From the NCBI GenBank assembly GCA_963820375.1, contig CAWFZX010000021.1, forward strand, positions 186,001 through 250,000: a stretch of 64,000 nucleotides of DNA, written 5' to 3'. Below the pieces are notes generated by a model. That model saw nothing but the letters and a program-made list of their open reading frames with translations. It made no database searches and was not told the origin of the DNA. The stretch's first letter is position 1. Each line of letters opens with the position of its first letter. The stretch comes from AWTP1-13 sp963820375. Lineage in GTDB: Bacteria > Pseudomonadota > Alphaproteobacteria > Rhizobiales > Hyphomicrobiaceae. Made by a program: the position numbers and the translations under genes. Positions 58,749-64,000 of this stretch are shown here, piece after piece.

Positions 58749-60755
58749 ATGGCGCAGATGACCGAGTTACGCGACTGGCGCTTCTCCATTGATCACCAAG
58801 GCATTGCCTGGGCGGTGTTCGACCGCGAGGGCGAGAGCCAGAATTCGCTCGGCCAGCGGCCGCTCGAGGAACTGGCCGTCATCGTCGAGCATGTCGAGCG
58901 GGGTGCGCGGGACACCAGTATCCATGGGCTGGTGTTTAGCTCCGGCAAGGACAAGGGCTTCATCGTTGGCGCCGACGTGCGCGAGTTCGAACAGATCACC
59001 AGTGAGCGGCAGGTCGTCGACGGTATCAGTCTCGTCAACGCCCTATTCGATCGCATCGAGCGCCTGCCGGTGCCGGTGGTGTGCAACATCCACGGCTTCT
59101 GTTTGGGTGGCGGCCTCGAGCTTGCGCTCGCCTGCCACTGGCGCATCGCCACCCGCGATACGGCGACGCGGCTGGGTTTTCCCGAGGTGCGGCTTGGCAT
59201 CTTCCCGGGCTTCAACGGCACGGTGCGCTCGATCCGCCAGGTGGGCGCGCTTGCCGCCATGCAAATGATGCTAACCGGCTCGATGGTCCGCGCTGGGGCC
59301 GCCCGCAAGATGGGCCTTGTCGACGAGCTGGTGGCCAGCTCTCTCAATCTGGCGTGGGCGGCGCGCCGGGCCATCCAGAGAAAGTACAAAGCGAAGGCGG
59401 CCGGCGGTTGGAAGGCGCTGTTGCGGTTGGCGCCCGCACGCGGGCTCCTGGCGAAAAAGCTGCGCACCGAGACCGCCAAGAAAGTGCGCGAGGAACACTA
59501 TCCCGCACCCTTCCGTCTGATCGATTTGTTCGAAGCGCATGCGGGCAGTCTCGAGGAGATGAAGCTTGCCGAGACGCGCGCCTTCGCACCACTGATGCTG
59601 GGCGACACGGCCCGCAACCTGCGCCGGGTCTTCAAGCTCTCCGAGATGATGAAGGCGCAGGCGCCCAAGGATTTGGCGTTCAAACCACTGCGCGTGCATG
59701 TGATCGGTGCCGGGGTGATGGGCGCCGACATTGCCGGCTGGTGCGTCGCCTCTGGCATGCAAGTGTCACTGCAGGATTTGAACGAGGAGCAGCTAGAAAA
59801 GGGCCGCGCCGCGCAAAAGCAACTTTTCGCGCGCAAATTTAAAACCAGGTCGCAGCGCGAGGCCGCCATGGTGCGCCTAATCGCCGATCCCAAGGCTGTC
59901 AACCTCGCCCGCGCCGACGTCGTCATCGAGGCCATCGTTGAAAGGCTGGAGAGCAAGCAAGCCCTGTTGCAGTCCATCGAAGGCAGACTGAAGCCGGGCG
60001 CGGTACTGGCGACCAACACCTCCTCAATTGAGATCGAAAAGATTGCCGAAGTGCTGAGCGATCCGGGTCGGCTGATCGGCATCCACTTTTTCAATCCGGT
60101 GGCGCAAATGCCGCTGGTCGAGGTTGTCCGCGGCGCCAATAGCCATGCCGATCAAGTGGCCAAAGGCTGCATCTTTGTGACGGCCATCGACAAGTTCCCG
60201 CTCATCGTCAAAAGCAATCCGGGCTTCCTCGTGAACCGCGTGCTGGCGCCCTATATGATGTCGGCTCTGCAACGGCTGGAGCGCGGCGAGGCCAAGGAAA
60301 AAATCGACGAGGCCGCGCGCGTGTTCGGCATGCCGATGGGGCCGATCGAGCTTGCCGACACCGTCGGCCTCGATGTCTGCGCCCACGTGGGCAACATCCT
60401 CAGGCTGGCGCCGTCGGGCGGAACCAAGCTCGACCAGATGGTGGCCGCCGGCAAACTCGGCAAGAAGTCGGGCGAGGGTTTCTATGTCTGGAAGGATGGC
60501 AAGCCCGAAAGGGCCAAGCCGGAGCAACCCTATGATGCCTTCGAATTGGCGCGTCTGGGCCGCGAGCTGGTCGATCCGCTGATCCGCGAATGCGAGCGCT
60601 GCCGCGACGAGAAGATCGTCGAGAGCGCCGACCTGGTCGATGCGGGGGTCATCTTCGGCACCGGCTTTGCACCTTTCCGCGGTGGCCCGCTGCATTTCCG
60701 GGCCAACGAGCAAAAATCAAACGTCGCGCCGTTGCGGCGCACGGCAGCGGCTTGA
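58749..60755 (+). CDS. fadJ: enoyl-CoA hydratase / 3-hydroxyacyl-CoA dehydrogenase fusion
   Basis: The bifunctional alpha subunit of fatty-acid oxidation. 668 residues. Enoyl-CoA hydratase domain (about 10-190): 'LVFSSGKDKGFIVGADVREF', 'CNIHGFCLGGGLELALACHW' and 'PEVRLGIFPGFNGTVRSIRQ'. Hydroxyacyl-CoA dehydrogenase domain (about 315-600): NAD motif 'VHVIGAGVMGADIAGW', 'NTSSIEIEKIAEVLSDPGRL', 'GIHFFNPVAQMPLVEVVRG'. The soluble FadJ/FadB-like order is standard. The ATG at 58749 lies 10 bases after the fadE stop; a longer frame from 58707 overlaps fadE. The symbol fadJ is by family likeness; fadB is equally possible. Confidence 0.93.
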   Translation: MAQMTELRDWRFSIDHQGIAWAVFDREGESQNSLGQRPLEELAVIVEHVERGARDTSIHGLVFSSGKDKGFIVGADVREFEQITSERQVVDGISLVNALFDRIERLPVPVVCNIHGFCLGGGLELALACHWRIATRDTATRLGFPEVRLGIFPGFNGTVRSIRQVGALAAMQMMLTGSMVRAGAARKMGLVDELVASSLNLAWAARRAIQRKYKAKAAGGWKALLRLAPARGLLAKKLRTETAKKVREEHYPAPFRLIDLFEAHAGSLEEMKLAETRAFAPLMLGDTARNLRRVFKLSEMMKAQAPKDLAFKPLRVHVIGAGVMGADIAGWCVASGMQVSLQDLNEEQLEKGRAAQKQLFARKFKTRSQREAAMVRLIADPKAVNLARADVVIEAIVERLESKQALLQSIEGRLKPGAVLATNTSSIEIEKIAEVLSDPGRLIGIHFFNPVAQMPLVEVVRGANSHADQVAKGCIFVTAIDKFPLIVKSNPGFLVNRVLAPYMMSALQRLERGEAKEKIDEAARVFGMPMGPIELADTVGLDVCAHVGNILRLAPSGGTKLDQMVAAGKLGKKSGEGFYVWKDGKPERAKPEQPYDAFELARLGRELVDPLIRECERCRDEKIVESADLVDAGVIFGTGFAPFRGGPLHFRANEQKSNVAPLRRTAAA

Positions 60756-60825
60756 ACCGGCGTCGGGCTTTTGAGGTCGGCTATGAGGAATCCTGGGCGG
60801 CTTCGCCCCTTCTCGGGAGTTTAGC

Positions 60826-62130
60826 ATGGATGCAACAGTGAGGCCCGTTGCCGTGGTCGGAGGCGTGCGCATCCCCTTCTGTCGTTCCAACACGCTTTAT
60901 GCCGATCAATCCAATCTGGCGATGCTGACAGCAACGCTGAACGGCCTGGTCGACAAATACAACCTCAAGGGCGTGCATATCGATGAGGCGATCGGAGGTG
61001 CGGTCGTCACTCACTCCAAGGATTGGAACCTGGCACGCGAGGCAATCCTGGGCAGCAAGCTGGCGCCGTCCACGCCCGGCATCACGCTGCAGCAGGCCTG
61101 CGGCACCAGCCTGCAGGCCGCCATGATCCTGCAAGCGAAGATCGCGACCGGGCAGATCGAGTGCGGCATCGCCATGGGTTCAGATACCACCTCGGATGCG
61201 CCCATCGTGTTCAAGGAAAAATTCGCGCACCGGCTTGTGGAGGCACAAAACGCCAAGTCGTTCGGCCAGCGCCTGGCGGCATTCAAGGGTTTTTCGCCGG
61301 CGGAACTTGCCCCCCAGCCGCCCAGCGTCAGCGAACCGCGCACGGGGCTGTCGATGGGACAGCACACGGAGCTGATGGCCCAGGAATGGCAGATCTCTCG
61401 CGCCGACCAGGACCGGTTCGCCCTAGAGAGCCACCGCAAAGCTGCCGAAGCCTACCGCTCGGGCTATCTGGACGATCTTGTCGTGCCGTTTGCCGGGGTA
61501 TTTCGCGATAACAACCTGCGCGAGGACATCAGCTTGGATCGGCTGGCGACGCTGAAGCCAGCGTTCGACAAATCCGAGTATGGCACGCTGACGGCGGCCA
61601 ATTCGACGCCGCTCACCGACGGTGCCGCATGCGTGCTGCTCGCTTCGCAAGCGTGGGCCGCCAGCCGCGGGCTGCCGGTCGAGGCCTATCTCACGCACGC
61701 GCAGACGGCGGCCAACAACTTTGTCGAGGGCGAGGGCCTGCTGCTGGCCCCGACCATCGCCGTCTCGCGCATGCTCGAGCGCGCTCAGCTGACGTTACAG
61801 GACTTCGACTTCTACGAGATCCACGAAGCCTTCGCGGCCCAGGTGCTCGTCACGCTCAAAGCCTTCGAGGATCCCGGCTACTGCAAGAGGTTTCTCGGCC
61901 GCGAGGCAGCGCTGGGTTCGATCGATCGCAGCAAGCTCAATGTCAAGGGCTCGAGCCTGGCCTTCGGCCATCCCTTTGCTGCCACCGGGGCCCGCATTAT
62001 CGCCAACCTGGGCAAGCTGCTCGCCGAGCACGGCGGGCGCGGGCTCATCTCGGTGTGCACTGCCGGCGGCATGGGCGTCGCCGCCATTATGGAAAACGTC
62101 AAGGCGGCAGACCTGAAAGCTGCTGCCTGA
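60826..62130 (+). CDS. fadI: acetyl-CoA C-acyltransferase (thiolase, FadI/FadA type)
   Basis: Last step of beta-oxidation: cleaves 3-ketoacyl-CoA with CoA. 434 residues. The acyl-accepting Cys92 is in 'TLQQACGTSLQAAM', the second-site His in 'FYEIHEAFAAQVLV', 'FGHPFAATGARI', and the proton-relay Cys in 'SVCTAGGMGVAA'. The ATG at 60826 follows GGGAG. It is 70 bases after the fadJ-like gene and completes a fadE-fadJ-fadI set. A strong inverted repeat follows. Confidence 0.95.
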   Translation: MDATVRPVAVVGGVRIPFCRSNTLYADQSNLAMLTATLNGLVDKYNLKGVHIDEAIGGAVVTHSKDWNLAREAILGSKLAPSTPGITLQQACGTSLQAAMILQAKIATGQIECGIAMGSDTTSDAPIVFKEKFAHRLVEAQNAKSFGQRLAAFKGFSPAELAPQPPSVSEPRTGLSMGQHTELMAQEWQISRADQDRFALESHRKAAEAYRSGYLDDLVVPFAGVFRDNNLREDISLDRLATLKPAFDKSEYGTLTAANSTPLTDGAACVLLASQAWAASRGLPVEAYLTHAQTAANNFVEGEGLLLAPTIAVSRMLERAQLTLQDFDFYEIHEAFAAQVLVTLKAFEDPGYCKRFLGREAALGSIDRSKLNVKGSSLAFGHPFAATGARIIANLGKLLAEHGGRGLISVCTAGGMGVAAIMENVKAADLKAAA

Positions 62131-62140
62131 GCCGGCTTTT

Positions 62141-62178
62141 CTGGTTCTCGCCGGAGCGGTTGCTCCGGCGAGAACCAG
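62141..62178. terminator. bidirectional terminator between convergent genes
   Basis: CTGGTTCTCGCCGGAGC pairs perfectly with GCTCCGGCGAGAACCAG over 17 bases around a GGTT loop. It lies between the convergent fadI and 49-residue genes. T-runs are short, so it may work mainly as an RNA-stability structure. Confidence 0.7.
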
Positions 62179-62185
62179 CTTTGTG

Positions 62186-62335
62186 TTAGTTATTCTGGTC
62201 GGGACAGGTGAAGATCGGGCGGCCGCCTTGGCCGCTGTCGATCCAGCCCGTGACCTTGCAATCGGCCGCAGAGGCCGGGACCACCGCCCCCGCCAGCAGC
62301 GATAGACCTAACAAGGCAGCTGCCATCTTTCTCAT
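62186..62335 (-). CDS. very small secreted protein
   Basis: 49 residues. A strong signal peptide ('MAAALLGLSLLAGAVVPASA') leaves a mature peptide of about 25 residues with two cysteines ('ADCKVTGWIDSGQGG' and 'IFTCPDQNN'). The ATG at 62335 follows GGAGAGATGAC on the minus strand. Such very short Cys-paired exported peptides are seen in alphaproteobacteria without known roles. Support is the ribosome-binding site, the leader and the terminator just downstream; it might still be a chance frame. Confidence 0.5.
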   Translation of the reverse strand: MRKMAAALLGLSLLAGAVVPASAADCKVTGWIDSGQGGRPIFTCPDQNN

Positions 62336-62587
62336 GTCATCTCTCCTCCAGCGCGGTTCTTGGCTGACGGTCTCGCTAGACGAGACCCTGACAGGCATTT
62401 GGGAGCCTCGAGGCCCGACGCAAAGGTGCCTCACCGAGCGTTGAGTGAATGTGAACCCCATGCGCATCGCGCATGCCCAGGATGCCGCCGGTGCAGGTGC
62501 CTGTGGCGGCAGCAAGCCATTGCTGGCCGAGGGCACCCCTTGGCGATGATGCGCTCGCCTACGAAAACTTCGCCGGGGCCAAAGATT

Positions 62588-64000
62588 TCATTTGGGCTTT
62601 GACCGCTGCGCCTCTTCGGCTTTCAGCTCTTTCTTCGAAAGCTTGCCGATCATCGTCTTGGGAAGGGCATCACGGAATTCGATCTCGGCGGGCATTTCGA
62701 TTTTGGAGAGTTTCTTGTCGAGATGCCGGCGAATGTCGGCCGCTGTCGCCACGCCCCCGGCCTTCAGCTTGATGAAGGCCTTGGGCGCTTCGCCGCGGTA
62801 ATCGTCCTTGATGCCGATGACGGTCACTTCCTCGACGGCGGGGTGCTGGTAGATCGCCTCCTCGACGCGGCGGGGATAGACGTTGTAGCCCGAGCAGATA
62901 ATGAGGTCCTTGATACGGTCGACGATGAAAATAAAACCCTCCTCGTCCATGACGCCGACGTCGCCGGTGCGCAGGAAGTCGCCGACGAACTGATTGGCGG
63001 TCTCCTCAGGCTTCTGCCAATAGCCTTTCATCACTTGCGGCCCCTTGACGCAAATTTCGCCCTTCTCGCCAAGCGGGACCTCCTTGCTGGGGTCGGCAAG
63101 GTCGCGCAGCGAGACGATGGTGCCGGGCAGCGGCTGGCCGATCGAGCCCTCTTTCACAGGGCCCTCGACCGGATTGCAGGTGACACTGGGGGAGGCTTCG
63201 GTCAGACCGTAGCCTTCTACGACTTTGCAGCCGGTTAGTTTTTCGAACCTTTGCTTCAGTTCTACCGGCAAGGGCGCGCCACCCGAGACGCAGTATTTGA
63301 GCGAGGCCAGATCGAAGCTCTTGAGCCGTGGGTGGTTGAGGATGGCCATGAACATGGTCGGCACCCCCGGCATGACCGTGGGCTGCGTCTTGTCGATCAG
63401 CTTCATGGCATCATCGAGCACGAAGCGCGGCATGATGATAAGCTCGGCACCCTCCGACACGGCAAAGTTCATGACCGCCGTCATGGCAAAGACGTGAAAG
63501 AAGGGAAGGGCCGCCAGCGAGCGCTCCTGGCCGCGCACAAGATTGACGGCCCAGGCGGCGCCCTGTTGGCAATTGATCGAGATGTTGGCGTGCGTCAGCA
63601 TGGCGCCCTTGGGGGTGCCGGTGGTGCCGCCGGTATATTGCAGCACGGCGATGTCGTTGGCGGCATCGACGGGCACCTTCTGGTAGGTGCCGGCGTTGCC
63701 CATCACATCGGCATCGCGCGTGAGCTTGGCGGCAACCGCGGACTTGTCAGGGCGGGCCAGATCCCGGCTTTTGAACAGTGAGAAGAGCACGGATTTGGTG
63801 GCGGGCAGCTGGGCGGAAAAGCTGGCGACAATGGCGCGAGGCAACGCGCCCGCCTTAATCAGCGCTTCGACCTTGTCGAACAGGAGCCTGAGGTCGAGGG
63901 TAACCAGGAGCTCTGTCTGGCTGTCCGCCAGCTGGAAGGTCAGTTCCTCCAGGGTATAAAGGGGATTATAGTTAACAACGATGCCGCCGGCTTTGAGGAT
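62588..64000 (-). CDS. fadD: long-chain acyl-CoA synthetase, 5' end beyond the window
   Basis: Activates fatty acids to acyl-CoA using ATP. The gene runs off the right edge, so the N-terminus is missing; about 470 residues are seen. The ATP motif 'LQYTGGTTGTPKGAMLTH', 'VVEGYGLTEASP', 'GEICVKGPQVMKGYWQKPEE', 'FLRTGDVGVMDEEGFIFIVD' and the late 'PKTMIGKLSKKELK' with the catalytic Lys are intact. The visible left part of the protein (KAGGIVVNYNPLYTLEEL) is also FadD-like. It is convergent with the fadE-J-I set and belongs to the same pathway. Confidence 0.95.
   Translation of the reverse strand: MLKAGGIVVNYNPLYTLEELTFQLADSQTELLVTLDLRLLFDKVEALIKAGALPRAIVASFSAQLPATKSVLFSLFKSRDLARPDKSAVAAKLTRDADVMGNAGTYQKVPVDAANDIAVLQYTGGTTGTPKGAMLTHANISINCQQGAAWAVNLVRGQERSLAALPFFHVFAMTAVMNFAVSEGAELIIMPRFVLDDAMKLIDKTQPTVMPGVPTMFMAILNHPRLKSFDLASLKYCVSGGAPLPVELKQRFEKLTGCKVVEGYGLTEASPSVTCNPVEGPVKEGSIGQPLPGTIVSLRDLADPSKEVPLGEKGEICVKGPQVMKGYWQKPEETANQFVGDFLRTGDVGVMDEEGFIFIVDRIKDLIICSGYNVYPRRVEEAIYQHPAVEEVTVIGIKDDYRGEAPKAFIKLKAGGVATAADIRRHLDKKLSKIEMPAEIEFRDALPKTMIGKLSKKELKAEEAQRSKPK

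Noticed and set aside
1..64000. tRNA, rRNA, insertion sequences, prophage or CRISPR arrays anywhere.
   Set aside because: I looked for TpsiC-arm-like sequence, transposase motifs and regular repeats by eye and found none. A covariance or HMM search would be needed to be sure.

Overview
GC-rich bacterial chromosomal DNA, almost fully coding, with about 60 genes mostly in tight or overlapping runs. I place it in the Alphaproteobacteria, most likely Hyphomicrobiales (Rhizobiales). The reasons are gene order and families: CBS / patatin / hisI / folE / Fe-S scaffold / yidD / thrS; erpA / dgt / argS / SPOR / nagZ / scpA / scpB / tatABC / serS / surE / LysM-LytM; a livHMGF-DUF6867-livK cluster; and a CtrA-like TTAA-N7-TTAA site. 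It looks like core chromosome. I saw no phage, transposase, plasmid, CRISPR, rRNA or tRNA genes.

Layout. 1-10.6 kb: PAS protein, rhomboid protease, CBS protein, patatin, hisI, folE, Fe-S scaffold, yidD, a Sel1-like envelope protein, an orphan TAXI-type binding protein, thrS, DUF2939. 11-17 kb: ilvD, a Sel1-like protein, small envelope proteins, exonuclease III, a DUF930-like protein, erpA. 17.5-36 kb: housekeeping run of dgt, argS, SPOR, nagZ, scpAB, an orphan ABC ATPase, tatABC, serS (with an insertion), surE, an NlpD-like LytM protein, tkt, pgk. 36-41 kb: soxA-soxX-soxB-ccdA-thiD. 41-47 kb: a small secreted protein, a PLP dehydratase-MFS pair, an FAD oxidoreductase, a P1 peptidase. 47-52.7 kb: branched-chain amino acid ABC system. 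52.9-55.7 kb: soxY-soxZ-CDGSH, divergent from a flavocytochrome-c-type flavoprotein. 56-64 kb: fadE, the fadJ-like fusion and fadI, then convergent fadD running off the right edge.

How they fit. The cell can oxidise reduced sulfur: SoxAX, SoxB, SoxYZ, a CcdA-type thiol transporter and a sulfide-dehydrogenase flavoprotein are all here. The set is split in two blocks about 13 kb apart, and no soxCD is in the window. It also has a full beta-oxidation set and amino-acid and organic-acid uptake, which suggests mixotrophy. The Tat system in the window could export SoxB, SoxY and the flavoprotein, all of which carry twin-arginine leaders.

The most unusual points are the split sox set with a dual-CDGSH protein beside soxYZ, an insertion of about 60 residues in SerS, and a CtrA-type site inside a hairpin just ahead of a catalytically degenerate LytM factor. 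I did not find a convincing wholly new multi-gene system.
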